The notes under the pieces: generated by a model
Told to the model about the DNA's origin: nothing
The model's input: the letters and a program-made list of their open reading frames with translations, nothing else
The model's database searches: none
In this document: positions 8,545-16,350 of the stretch, piece after piece
Position numbering within the stretch: position 1 is the first letter of the stretch
How the letters are laid out: every line of letters begins with the position of its first letter
Virus record (IMG/VR): IMGVR_UViG_3300042691_028401
Coordinates: 1 to 32,679 of that record
Length of the DNA stretch: 32,679 bases
DNA from: a virus
Reading direction: 5' to 3' (one strand)
Translations under genes and position numbers: made by a program

Positions 8545-10239
8545 TCAAACAATCTGATAGACTAATTTTGAATACATTGTCAAGAAATTATCAGAATAAG
8601 AAGTATCTATAGCAGGAACATTATCATTGACTGCAGCAGTTGTTGATGCTTGTGGTGATGGTGCCCCCCCAACAGGCATAGGTGCAAGAACAAAACTTGG
8701 TTGTTGAGATGATGGAGATGGAATATTTCTTGCAGGACTTCTGGTTCCTGTTACTTGAGGAGTTGCTGGTGCTGCTGATGCAGAAGCTGGAGTTTTACTT
8801 GCCCTTTCAAGTATATCTAATTCTTCTTGAGAGTATTTTCCTAATCCCCAGGGTCCAGTCCAAGGTCTTGGACCACTAGCCCTAAGGTGTGCTACAAACA
8901 TTTTATCTTGATTCAATGAACTAAACTGATCAGATTCAGTAAGTCCAGCTTGCCTCATTGCTAATGGTAGAGTATTGCCAGTAAACTGATATCTACCAGC
9001 AGCATTTAATACTCCTCTTCCTTGTGCTTGTAGACCCATAACTTCGCCAATGGACATATCAGTTAAGTTCTTACCAAAATAATGACTTGCACCTTCTGGA
9101 CTATCTCCTCCTTGTCCTCTATTCATAGCATTATATCCACCACTACCAGAGGATTCATAACCTGCAATAATGTCAGCTGCTTGTTTGTGAATTCCTGTCA
9201 AACTGCTCATTTGTTGAACCCCAGGATCTACCTGTCCTGGAGATCCTCCTCCTCCACCACCACCTCCTCCTCCACCTCCAGAGGATCTTTGTCCTTGCTG
9301 TTCACCTTGCCTTTTCAGAAGGAAATCTAATGCTTCTTCAAATTTCTTATTAAGACTCTCAAATCTCTTTAAATCATTTTGAGGTAGTGGAACTAAACTT
9401 GATGATTGTGTTGATGCTTTTTGTTCTTGAGTTAATTCTTCAAGTCTTTGTTGAGTTGTATTTTCTTCTCCTCTACCAAATAAAGAACTTGCTAAAGCAA
9501 CACCACCAGCAGCAAGAGCTGCCTTGCCTCCAAACTTGCCCAATCTTCCAAGTCTAGATGCACCTGCTGCTGTTCCTGCAGCACCTGCAGCACCAGCTCC
9601 TGCACTTGCTCCACCTCTAGAGAATAATGATCCTACTAATTTGGATGTGAGTGTTGTTGCTATCCCACCAATGACAGCAGGAATGTAAGTTGCTCCAATT
9701 CCAATCAGAGGACCTATAATTTTTGATGGATCTCCACTTAAAATTCCTTGAAGAAGATTGAACATTGCCAATCCTCTAATTGCTCCACCAGCACCACTAA
9801 AGAATGAACCAGTATACTTTTTAACTGCTCCAAGTATATCAGTTTTACTATCCCCTAATTCTTTCTTACCTAATACTCTTCCTCTATTAGCAATTCTTTT
9901 TCTATACTCTTCAGATTCTTTTCTATTTTGATCTTGAGTATTTTTATAATCTTCTGATATAACCTGAAGAATTTTTTCTAAATTATTTTTAGTCTGCTCT
10001 AAATTTAAAGTTACTTTTCCCAAATAAGACACATCTCTCTGAGATGTTGATATACCATCATCGCCTGCAGAGGATACTTTTAATTTTTCTGCTAACTGCT
10101 GTGGTAAAGATCTCTTAGGTATTAAAGATATTCTTCTAATATTTGGAGCACCAAAAGACCTAGACTTACTCCCAAGACTTGTGCCTGAAATAAATCTAGT
10201 TACTCTTTGTTGAAAATAACTAAAGTCTTCTGGTGTCAT
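8545..10239 (-). CDS. Tail protein with lysozyme-like muramidase domain
   Basis: A 564-residue protein. Residues about 60-130 are charged helix, about 140-255 a Gly/Ala-rich hydrophobic region, then a coiled coil to about 315, a run of twelve Gly (321-332), and about 350-475 a lysozyme-superfamily domain. That domain has IIAGYESSGSGGYNAMNRG, where Glu362 is the likely acid, and GRYQFTGNTLPLAMRQAGL, the core typical of lytic transglycosylase and phage muramidase folds. The tail is Pro/Ser/Ala-rich. Expected role: local digestion of peptidoglycan by the tail. The start ATG shares bases with the stop of the gp26 frameshift extension (ATGA), which ties its translation to that upstream frame. Confidence 0.75.
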   Translation of the reverse strand: MTPEDFSYFQQRVTRFISGTSLGSKSRSFGAPNIRRISLIPKRSLPQQLAEKLKVSSAGDDGISTSQRDVSYLGKVTLNLEQTKNNLEKILQVISEDYKNTQDQNRKESEEYRKRIANRGRVLGKKELGDSKTDILGAVKKYTGSFFSGAGGAIRGLAMFNLLQGILSGDPSKIIGPLIGIGATYIPAVIGGIATTLTSKLVGSLFSRGGASAGAGAAGAAGTAAGASRLGRLGKFGGKAALAAGGVALASSLFGRGEENTTQQRLEELTQEQKASTQSSSLVPLPQNDLKRFESLNKKFEEALDFLLKRQGEQQGQRSSGGGGGGGGGGGGSPGQVDPGVQQMSSLTGIHKQAADIIAGYESSGSGGYNAMNRGQGGDSPEGASHYFGKNLTDMSIGEVMGLQAQGRGVLNAAGRYQFTGNTLPLAMRQAGLTESDQFSSLNQDKMFVAHLRASGPRPWTGPWGLGKYSQEELDILERASKTPASASAAPATPQVTGTRSPARNIPSPSSQQPSFVLAPMPVGGAPSPQASTTAAVNDNVPAIDTSYSDNFLTMYSKLVYQIV

Positions 10240-10421
10240 TTATTTGCTCTTTGTGCCTTTTCCTCTTCTTCTTGAATATGATTTTCAAGCAATGCCAAAT
10301 AAATCTCCCTTTCCCAAGGAATCATATTCTCAAGCTCAGTCAATGAGTATTTATGATACTGCATCAAGGCAAAGTTTGTCCTATAATAAGACTCCAAATC
10401 CTCATGACCAATTACTACCCG
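10236..10421 (-). CDS. gp26 -1 frameshift extension (tail assembly chaperone C-terminal part)
   Basis: Open frame of 61 codons that begins inside the last codons of gp26 and has no start of its own; its first Met is 20 residues in. It reads RVVIGHEDLESYYRTNFALM, then a helix with MIPWEREIYLALLENH, and ends Gln/Glu/Lys-rich. A -1 slip on T TTT TTC at 10421-10427 would join it to gp26 (about 303 residues total). Its length, position after a short tail gene and the W.RE.Y..LL pattern resemble the T part of lambda G/GT-type chaperones. T4 has gene 51, a hub assembly factor, at the same place after gene 26. The stop overlaps the ATG of the next gene. Confidence 0.65.
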   Translation of the reverse strand, partial: RVVIGHEDLESYYRTNFALMQYHKYSLTELENMIPWEREIYLALLENHIQEEEEKAQRANK

Positions 10422-11146
10422 AAAAAACTTGAAAGACCCTCAAGAACTATTTCATTTTCAACACCAGTGTTTGGATTCTTAATAGTAAAAGTATGAGATA
10501 ACTTTGGCATAGTATCAAAGAAGTTTTCTATTCCTTTGAACTGATTTGAATCAAAAGTTTGTAACCATTCAACAAGTTCTTTCTTGGTCACATCTGATGC
10601 TGACCAAGATTCATCAGCAGTATAGACCATATCAATACAAGATGCCACTATTTCAAATGATTTATTAATGGTATCCTTACTTGTCACATTACCTGAAAAA
10701 TTAAAGTTATTATCAATAAATTCCTGCAGTGAAGGATACTTCATTTTAATTGTAATACTATCATCAACTTTAATTTCTGATGTATGTCCTTCAGGAATCA
10801 CAACTTCAATTTCATCAATATTTACTTTCACTTCTACTTGTGTTTGATTGTCATCTGGACAAGTAACAATCAAATCTACAGACTCACCTACAGACTTTGC
10901 TCTAATATTTAAGAAAAGATATTCAATATCAAAACTAGGAAGAGAATCTATCTTAACTCCTCTAGTCAGAACACACTCTTTGAGAGTATTTTTAACTGCA
11001 TTAGTAATTTCTTTTGTATCATTGCTTTCCATAGCCAGGATAAGAATCTTTTCTTCCCCAACTAAAAAAGGTCTATACTTAATGGACTTTTTACTTGAAG
11101 GTAAAATCAACTCATAGGTTGGAGTTGCAACTTTTGGTAAAGGCAT
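10415..11146 (-). CDS. 26: Baseplate hub subunit gp26
   Basis: A 243-residue protein of the cyanophage gp26 type: LPKVATPTYELILPSSKKSI, YRPFLVGEEKILILAMES, then a beta-rich middle and a helical C-terminal half (YPSLQEFIDNNFNF, KKELVEWLQTFDSNQFKG). In T4 gp26 takes part in assembling the central hub of the baseplate. The compact alpha/beta make-up without any enzymatic motif fits a chaperone-like role. The end of the frame (SSFFG, stop at 10415-10417) lies two codons after the slippery heptamer, so the normal product and a longer frameshift product can both be made. A late promoter lies 27 bases upstream of the ATG. Confidence 0.8.
   Translation of the reverse strand: MPLPKVATPTYELILPSSKKSIKYRPFLVGEEKILILAMESNDTKEITNAVKNTLKECVLTRGVKIDSLPSFDIEYLFLNIRAKSVGESVDLIVTCPDDNQTQVEVKVNIDEIEVVIPEGHTSEIKVDDSITIKMKYPSLQEFIDNNFNFSGNVTSKDTINKSFEIVASCIDMVYTADESWSASDVTKKELVEWLQTFDSNQFKGIENFFDTMPKLSHTFTIKNPNTGVENEIVLEGLSSFFG
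10421..10441 (-). promoter_or_regulatory. Programmed -1 frameshift site
   Basis: On the minus strand the gp26 codons read T TTT TTC (10427 to 10421), a perfect X XXY YYZ heptamer in the correct phase for a -1 slip. Nine bases upstream is GAGGG (10437-10441), like the internal Shine-Dalgarno stimulator of dnaX. The zero-frame stop follows one codon later, and the -1 frame stays open for 61 codons. I see no strong downstream hairpin. P2 uses the closely related TTTTTTG in its tail genes. Confidence 0.65.
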
Positions 11147-11172
11147 TTTGAAATATAAAATTCAGATATGAT

Positions 11173-11180
11173 TATTTATT
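11173..11180 (-). promoter_or_regulatory. Late promoter for gp26 operon (AATAAATA)
   Basis: AATAAATA on the minus strand, a one-base variant of the T4 late -10 box TATAAATA. It is in the short gap between the gp54-like gene and gp26, the place expected for a promoter serving the long operon down to 1.7 kb. The match is to the motif alone, and the region is AT-rich. Confidence 0.5.
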
Positions 11181-11181
11181 A

Positions 11182-12024
11182 TTAAAATTGAGAGGGTGGT
11201 CCTTGTAATGTAGGAGTTACTGGTGTTCCTCCTTGTGCTGCAATTCTATTTTGAGATCTTAATCTTATCTCTCTAAGTTCAGATAATGTTTGATTAATGG
11301 TAGATCTACTACTGCTATTGGATGTTCCTGCTGGAACAACTGAACTTGATTGAACTGGATTTGGATCTTTACCTGGACCAAAAACATTTGAAGTTCCATC
11401 ACTATCAGTGGAATAAGTATCATTTATTCTTTTAAAGTTATACACAACATAATTAAATGTTATTGTGGTTCTTAAAATATTTGTTCCTTCATAAGAAATT
11501 GGAACCGCTATTATATTGATTGGATATGCATTTCTTAAAGTATATTCTACAAAAGTTTTTGGGGAATTATAAATTCCACCTTTAACAAGTTTATTACGAT
11601 TATCTCTAAATCCTCTTTCAAATTTAGTAATTATTATATCAGTTTGATATGTGTTTGGATAATTAAACTTAACATATGAATTTGAAGTATCTCCTAAATT
11701 TGGAGAAATTTCTGCCATCCAATCCTCAAAATATCTAAGAACATCATACTTACTATCAATATAAAAACTTACATCTACTGGTGTATAAATTCTTCTGGTC
11801 GGAAATTGTTCTATTCTTCCTTGCCTATCTCCATATACTTGTGCTAATTCAAGAGAGGTCCCAGGAAGAACTGCATCATAAGCTAAAAAATTTATCTTTT
11901 CACTGAGCACAGATTTAGAATTTATTGGAATAAAAACATCAAAAACATTAGATAATGATGGGTTAAATTTTTCGATTAATTCCTCAGTACTAAACCATAA
12001 ATTTTTATAGTTATTTACAGACAT
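11182..12024 (-). CDS. Tail-tube-fold protein, probable gp54-like tube initiator
   Basis: A 280-residue protein. Residues 15-200 read like a tail tube fold: NVFDVFIPIN, then INFLAYDAVLPGTSLELAQV, RIYTPVDVSFYIDSKYDVLR with an acidic-aromatic helix (YFEDWMAEISP), and paired strands near YPINIIAVPISYEGTNILRT. In T4, gp19 (tube), gp48 (cap) and gp54 (initiator) share this fold and stack on the hub. gp48 is present at 13020-14690, and this protein is next to gp26, so the gp54 role is the best guess. The last 70 residues are Ser/Pro/Asn-rich and probably flexible. It diverges from gp4 with 31 bases between the starts. Confidence 0.55.
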   Translation of the reverse strand: MSVNNYKNLWFSTEELIEKFNPSLSNVFDVFIPINSKSVLSEKINFLAYDAVLPGTSLELAQVYGDRQGRIEQFPTRRIYTPVDVSFYIDSKYDVLRYFEDWMAEISPNLGDTSNSYVKFNYPNTYQTDIIITKFERGFRDNRNKLVKGGIYNSPKTFVEYTLRNAYPINIIAVPISYEGTNILRTTITFNYVVYNFKRINDTYSTDSDGTSNVFGPGKDPNPVQSSSVVPAGTSNSSSRSTINQTLSELREIRLRSQNRIAAQGGTPVTPTLQGPPSQF

Positions 12025-12031
12025 CTAAATA
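12025..12031 (+). promoter_or_regulatory. Late promoter for gp4-gp53 operon (CTAAATA)
   Basis: CTAAATA, a late-type box of T4-like cyanophages, lies 25 bases upstream of the gp4 ATG in the 31-base divergent gap. It points toward the + operon of head completion and baseplate genes. The same gap must also serve the gp54-like gene on the other strand, where TATAAT-like sequence is present but no clear -35. Confidence 0.5.
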
Positions 12032-12055
12032 ATTTGAAGTGCTTATATTATATGT

Positions 12056-12490
12056 ATGAGTTATAAAGGAATATTTAAACCTTCATATCCAGAAAAATAC
12101 ATAGGTGATTATAGAAATATAATTTATAGATCATTATGGGAATTAAAGTTTATGAATTATTGTGATAGGAATGAGAATATAATTAAATGGTCCAGTGAAG
12201 AAATTTGGATTCCATATTTGTCTCCATTAGATAAAAGAGTTCATAGATACTTTCCAGATTTCTATATCAAATATAAAAATTCTGATGGAATAATTAAAGA
12301 AAGTCTAATAGAAATCAAACCAAAAAGACAAGTACAAGGACCAAAGTTAGGGAAAAGAGTTACAAAAAAACAGTTGGTGGAAATAAATGAGTTTGCAAAG
12401 AATCAAGCAAAGTGGAAAGCAGCAGAGGAATTCTGTGCTGATAGAAGATGGACTTTCCAAGTTCTAACGGAGGATAATCTTGGCATATAA
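12056..12490 (+). CDS. 4: Head completion protein gp4
   Basis: A 144-residue protein of the T4 gp4 (gp50/65) family. It carries the PD-(D/E)XK nuclease-like pattern of this family and TnsA: RSLWELKFMNY (Glu29), HRYFPDFYI (Asp68) and SLIEIKPKRQ (Glu86, Lys88), followed by a helical end (AKWKAAEEFCADRRWTFQVL). In T4 gp4 acts in finishing the DNA-filled head before tail joining. Whether it cuts DNA is not settled. It is first in a + operon with an unknown protein, gp48 and gp53, and its end overlaps the next gene, whose ribosome site (GGAGG) lies inside the gp4 C-terminus. Confidence 0.85.
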   Translation: MSYKGIFKPSYPEKYIGDYRNIIYRSLWELKFMNYCDRNENIIKWSSEEIWIPYLSPLDKRVHRYFPDFYIKYKNSDGIIKESLIEIKPKRQVQGPKLGKRVTKKQLVEINEFAKNQAKWKAAEEFCADRRWTFQVLTEDNLGI

Positions 12491-13019
12491 AACTATCTTT
12501 GAATCAATCAAAGAAAAGACTGGAGGAAAAACTCAATCAAGAGAATGGTATAGAGAACAGGTTCTAGGAAAAAGTCCTGAGGATATTATAACAGATGAAA
12601 GGTCTGATGAAATTGGAGATGTTTTAGAGAGAGATCTGAATAGAACTACATCATTTCCTTTACTATTCAACTTAATGTTCTATAAGTATAAAGCAAAGAC
12701 AAGAAGGGATCTTCCATTCTATGACAAGTATCCTTTATCATTTGTACTTGAGATAGATGCTAGATCATTCTTTGCAGTCAACTTACATTATTATTCTCCA
12801 GAAGAAAGGATGGGAATAGTTGCTAGTTTAGCAGAAGATAAGATTCCAAAGTTTCGTAAAGGAGCACATAAATACTTATTATCAGAGGTAAGAAGTCCTT
12901 ACTTAATTTTAGCACAGCAAGAATGGCAAACAATGTGTCTATTACCAGTAGAAGAATTTGTAAGGGACTTAGGTGGGGTAGAAATACCAATTCCATCAAA
13001 CAAAGTGTGGGGTAGATAA
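12480..13019 (+). CDS. Conserved phage protein of unknown function between gp4 and gp48
   Basis: A 179-residue protein. The start is TTG, six bases after a strong GGAGG (12470s) that sits within gp4, so the unusual start is well supported; there is no better ATG. The core (LPFYDKYPLSFVLEIDARSF then VNLHYYSPEERM and PKFRKGAHKYLLSEVRSPYL) has conserved-looking aromatic and charged residues. I recall similar proteins next to gp4/gp48 in other T4-like phages, but no function. No signal peptide or membrane helix. Its place between head completion and baseplate genes suggests an assembly or structural role. Confidence 0.75.
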   Translation: MAYKTIFESIKEKTGGKTQSREWYREQVLGKSPEDIITDERSDEIGDVLERDLNRTTSFPLLFNLMFYKYKAKTRRDLPFYDKYPLSFVLEIDARSFFAVNLHYYSPEERMGIVASLAEDKIPKFRKGAHKYLLSEVRSPYLILAQQEWQTMCLLPVEEFVRDLGGVEIPIPSNKVWGR

Positions 13020-14690
13020 ATGGCAAATGAAAACTGGAGACCTGGAGCTGGAAAAGCACTCCCAACAAATGTCCCTTTGAGAGTTGACCTCAGATTTAGC
13101 ACTGAAGGTCTTCCTGGAGCACAAGATGGATGGGTTCCATTAGATCCTGACTACACAGGTCAAAATGACTGGTTTTATAGAATACCTAGATCTGGTAGTA
13201 CTGCTGGTAGGATATTTATAAAAGCGGGACCATCTGCTCAAAATCCTCTTCTCTTAGGATTTGATGATTATGAAACCATAAATGCTGCTGCTGCTAATTC
13301 TCTTTGGGCATCTGGAAAAGTTCCTGGAAAAACTGGGAATGATGCTAAAATCTACTTTCAAACTAGATTACAGGAAAGATTGGAGGAAAGAGCACTTCAA
13401 CTTGGAATAAGACCAACACAAACACAAGCAACACCCCCAAGTAGAACTCCTGAGGGAGACCAAAGACGTGATCCAGAATCAGCATCTCCTGGAGGAGATC
13501 CTGATTTAGAAGCAGCAACCAGTGCAAATAGGGTAGATTTAGAATTCCTCAAAGATATGGGGGATCAGTTTGCAGATAATAAAGAACCAGAAAAATATAA
13601 AAAATGGAATCTGCATTATCCCGCAACAATACATTCTGGGCAAGATAGAATTAGTATCAAACAATTAATGTATGTCCCTTCACTATCTGTTGCTGGTGAA
13701 AATGGATCCACTTTTCTATCTGAGTCTTCTAGATTTGGTGATCCAACAAAAGAAAAACAAACCAAACAAAAATTGATTGGCACAGTGACTTTACCTATGC
13801 CAAATGATTTATCAGAGTCAAACTCTGTTGGATGGGGAGAGGATAGTTTAGGGAACTTTGCTGCTATGATGATGCCAGGATTAATTCAATTTGGAGCAGG
13901 ATTAGCAGCAACAGACTTTGGAAAGTCTGGAGCTGGAGTACAAAAACTTGTAGATGCTTTGAAATCTGAAGGAGTTGGTAAAAGAGCATATCAATATTTG
14001 GCTACAAATGCTGGAGCATCACTATTGAAAAAAATGAATATTAATGTTAATCCAGAAGCATACATAACAAGGGCTACTGGAGCAGCAATAAATCCAAATT
14101 TAGAATTACTTTTCAATGGACCAAAGCTCAGACAATTTACATTAGCTTTCAAAATGACTCCTAGGAGTCAAGATGAAGCAAGACACATTAGAGGTATACT
14201 TCAATTCTTTAAAAAAGGAATGGCACCTAGAAGATCTTTGTCACCAGAAAATTCATTCTTCTTAGGGACACCTAATGTATTCAAAATAAATTTTATGGGA
14301 CCTAATAATCAGGAACTAAAAAGTATTGGAAAATTTAAAACTTGTGCACTAGTTTCATTCAGTGCAAACTATACTGCTGATGGTTTTTATGCAGCATTTC
14401 AAGATGCATCAGTTGGATCACAACCCATATCTGTGGCTATGCAAATGGGATTCACTGAACTGACCCCAGTTTATAGTGATGAATTTGATCTTGATGATGA
14501 TGTAGTAAATGTTGGTCCAAGTGTCTTTACAGATAAGTATGAAAATAAGGTTAGTGGAGAAGGTGAACCAACAGATACTGCAGAACCGGAAGGAACTGGA
14601 ACTAGACAAGGAGGGGAAAGAAGTGGTGGAAGATCTCCAGGATCAATTGATCCAAACAGTAATAATCAGTTAAGAGGTAGGGCAAGATGA
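13020..14690 (+). CDS. 48: Baseplate tail-tube cap protein gp48
   Basis: A 556-residue protein, longer than T4 gp48 (about 364). The family region is in the second half: LLFNGPKLRQFTLAFKMTPR, SQDEARHIRGILQFFKKGMA, then NVFKINFMGPNNQELKSIGK and TALVSFSANYTADGFY-like strands, the tube fold used to cap the baseplate and start the tube. The first 180 residues are extra: a Gly/Pro-rich part with DWFYRIPRSGS and a disordered Gln/Arg/Pro segment. The C-terminus (EGEPTDTAEPEGTGT and on) is acidic then Gly/Arg-rich. The ATG directly follows the previous stop (TAAATG) and its own stop overlaps the gp53 ATG (ATGA). Confidence 0.8.
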   Translation: MANENWRPGAGKALPTNVPLRVDLRFSTEGLPGAQDGWVPLDPDYTGQNDWFYRIPRSGSTAGRIFIKAGPSAQNPLLLGFDDYETINAAAANSLWASGKVPGKTGNDAKIYFQTRLQERLEERALQLGIRPTQTQATPPSRTPEGDQRRDPESASPGGDPDLEAATSANRVDLEFLKDMGDQFADNKEPEKYKKWNLHYPATIHSGQDRISIKQLMYVPSLSVAGENGSTFLSESSRFGDPTKEKQTKQKLIGTVTLPMPNDLSESNSVGWGEDSLGNFAAMMMPGLIQFGAGLAATDFGKSGAGVQKLVDALKSEGVGKRAYQYLATNAGASLLKKMNINVNPEAYITRATGAAINPNLELLFNGPKLRQFTLAFKMTPRSQDEARHIRGILQFFKKGMAPRRSLSPENSFFLGTPNVFKINFMGPNNQELKSIGKFKTCALVSFSANYTADGFYAAFQDASVGSQPISVAMQMGFTELTPVYSDEFDLDDDVVNVGPSVFTDKYENKVSGEGEPTDTAEPEGTGTRQGGERSGGRSPGSIDPNSNNQLRGRAR

Positions 14691-15352
14691 CTTATTTCAG
14701 AGAAGTATCAGACTTATTCTATCAGTCCCAACAACAAAATAGAAACTCTTCTTTTGATTATGTGAAGGTCAAGAATCTTTTTCGTAGAGCAAAGATTCGT
14801 GATGACTTCTTTCAAAGTGTAACTGTATTTACTAAGTATAAAATTATTGGTGATGAAAGACCTGAACAGGTGGCAGAAAAAATTTATGGCAATTCAGAAT
14901 ATGATTGGGTAGTTCTTATATCAAACAATATCATTAATGTTAGAACTGAATGGCCAATGTCTGAATATGACTTCAACCAATATCTATTCAGAAAATATAC
15001 TGCAGAAGAATTATATGAAGAACACCACTGGGAAACAACACCAGTCTTTGATAGTAGAGGAAAATTAATTATTCCTGGTGGAAAAATAGTAGATGAAGAT
15101 TTTACAGTAGAATATTATGATGAGCAATTACAGAATCAATTAATCACACTAAGTCCAGTAAAGAAGGTTACTAACTTTGAGTATGAGACTTTAAAAAATG
15201 ATAATAAAAGAAATATTAATTTACTAAGACCTAGATTCTTACAAACTGCTATTGATGATATGAAGGAGATTATGTCTTATGGATTCTCATCTCAGTATGT
15301 AGATGAGAAAACAAAAAAGGGTGATAATTTAAGAATTATCACCCAAAGATAA
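14687..15352 (+). CDS. 53: Baseplate wedge protein gp53
   Basis: A 221-residue protein of the gp53 family. Its signature is the LysM-like segment DERPEQVAEKIYGNSEYDWV followed by VLISNNIINVRTEWPMS (residues about 55-90), which in T4 clamps neighbouring wedges of the baseplate. The N-terminus (YFREVSDLFYQSQQQNRNSS) and the C-terminal part (VKKVTNFEYETLKNDNKRNI, LLRPRFLQTAIDDMKEIMSY) are as expected. Last gene of the + operon; it converges on gp32 with the two stop codons touching. The gp32 terminator hairpin lies within its last 15 codons. Confidence 0.85.
   Translation: MTYFREVSDLFYQSQQQNRNSSFDYVKVKNLFRRAKIRDDFFQSVTVFTKYKIIGDERPEQVAEKIYGNSEYDWVVLISNNIINVRTEWPMSEYDFNQYLFRKYTAEELYEEHHWETTPVFDSRGKLIIPGGKIVDEDFTVEYYDEQLQNQLITLSPVKKVTNFEYETLKNDNKRNINLLRPRFLQTAIDDMKEIMSYGFSSQYVDEKTKKGDNLRIITQR
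15308..15344 (-). terminator. Rho-independent terminator of gp32, inside gp53
   Basis: A perfect 11-bp stem (15319-15329 with 15334-15344, loop of four) is followed on the minus strand by TTTTTTG and more T. It ends gp32 transcription while lying wholly in the coding end of gp53. On the + strand there is no T-run after the stem, so it should work mainly leftward. Confidence 0.85.
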
Positions 15353-16273
15353 TCATTCTTCAGCAAGTCTTGCAAAGTAAGAAAGGGTATCATCTTCATC
15401 CTCATCAGAAGATGCAGAATGACTTTGTGAGCGAGTCCCACCATACTTTCCCTCAAGAACTTCTTCACTAGAAGGAGCAGGACCACGATCATTATCCTCA
15501 TCATCAAAGGATTCATCTTGCTTAGGGGCAGTCTTCTGACCTAGAACAGACTTCAGACGAGCATCAAGTTGTTCATAGGATTTGAAAGTGCTTGGGTTTA
15601 CATACTCCTCAAGAGAGTATGCTTTCTTCCAGATGCCCTCAAGAACATCATCATCAAAGTTACCAAGAGTTCCAGGGGAATCAAACTCAGACTTGTCATA
15701 GTTCCAATAACCATCCTTCTTGGTGATCTTCACCTTGAAGTTAGCACCTTGCCAGAAATCAAAAGGATCAATTGGAGTTTCATCATCAAACTCTGGTTGC
15801 ATTGCTGCAGAAATCTTATCAAAGATCTTCTTACCATACTTGAAGAGGAAGACCTTACCTTCATTCTCAGGATGTGCTTTGTCACTCACCACATAAATGT
15901 TGGAGTAGTAAGACAGTTTACGCTTCCTTTGACGAACAATTTCTTGGTTGGATTTGCTGCCTGTGTTCCACAGTTCCCTATTTGCTTCACAAACAGGGCA
16001 GTTCTGATTGATTGTAGTCAAACAATTATCAATCAACCATCCACCTGAACCTTGGAAGGCATGAGTATAAACTTTTGCCCAGGGAAGTTCTTCACCTTCT
16101 GGGGCAGGCAGGAAACGAATAACTGCAAAACCATTTCCTGCTTTATCTACTTCAGGTTTCCAGATGCGTTCATCTGTTCCACCACCTGAAGAATTCATCT
16201 TTTCAACTTCATTCAGAAGTTTAGATGTAAGTGAACCAAGAGAAGATTTTTTCTTAAGTTCTGAAAAGGACAT
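15353..16273 (-). CDS. 32: Single-stranded DNA-binding protein gp32
   Basis: A 306-residue gp32. The N-terminal basic segment (FSELKKKSSLGSLTSKLLNE) serves cooperative binding. The core has the zinc site His-Cys-Cys-Cys (YTHAFQGSGGWLIDNC, NCPVCEANRELW) and the OB strands around RKRKLSYYSNIYVVSD. The C-terminus is acidic (SSDEDEDDTLSYF) and in T4 recruits replication proteins such as gp59, which is encoded two genes upstream. A good sigma-70 promoter, a leader with repeated ATCC/AATT units and a GAGG ribosome site precede it, and a terminator follows, so it can be its own transcription unit. T4 gp32 represses its own translation by binding its leader; the repeats here could be such an operator. 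Confidence 0.95.
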   Translation of the reverse strand: MSFSELKKKSSLGSLTSKLLNEVEKMNSSGGGTDERIWKPEVDKAGNGFAVIRFLPAPEGEELPWAKVYTHAFQGSGGWLIDNCLTTINQNCPVCEANRELWNTGSKSNQEIVRQRKRKLSYYSNIYVVSDKAHPENEGKVFLFKYGKKIFDKISAAMQPEFDDETPIDPFDFWQGANFKVKITKKDGYWNYDKSEFDSPGTLGNFDDDVLEGIWKKAYSLEEYVNPSTFKSYEQLDARLKSVLGQKTAPKQDESFDDEDNDRGPAPSSEEVLEGKYGGTRSQSHSASSDEDEDDTLSYFARLAEE

Positions 16274-16275
16274 TA

Positions 16276-16308
16276 GGATTACCTCGGATTAATTGGATTA
16301 ATTGGATT
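16276..16308 (-). repeat. Tandem repeats in the gp32 leader (possible operator)
   Basis: On the + strand GGATTAATT occurs twice in a row (16286-16294, 16295-16303), followed by GGATT (16304-16308); a further GGATT is at 16276-16280. On the mRNA this gives an unstructured AU-rich leader with four AAUCC units around the ribosome site GAGG. T4 gp32 binds an unstructured leader to shut off its own synthesis, so an operator role is suggested by analogy only. Confidence 0.5.
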
Positions 16309-16321
16309 GCTCCACCTAGAC

Positions 16322-16350
16322 ATCATACCATGTGGGAGGTCATGGGTCAA
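16322..16350 (-). promoter_or_regulatory. Sigma-70 promoter for gp32
   Basis: TTGACC, a 17-base spacer and TATGAT on the minus strand; five of six matches in each box. Start of transcription would be near 16315, giving a leader of about 40 bases before the gp32 ATG. It overlaps the end of the DUF1825-like gene. Suggests early or middle expression by host polymerase. Confidence 0.75.

Noticed and set aside
9246-9284. Simple-sequence repeat in the muramidase-domain gene
   Set aside because: It encodes a run of twelve Gly as an interdomain linker; no sign of a separate element.
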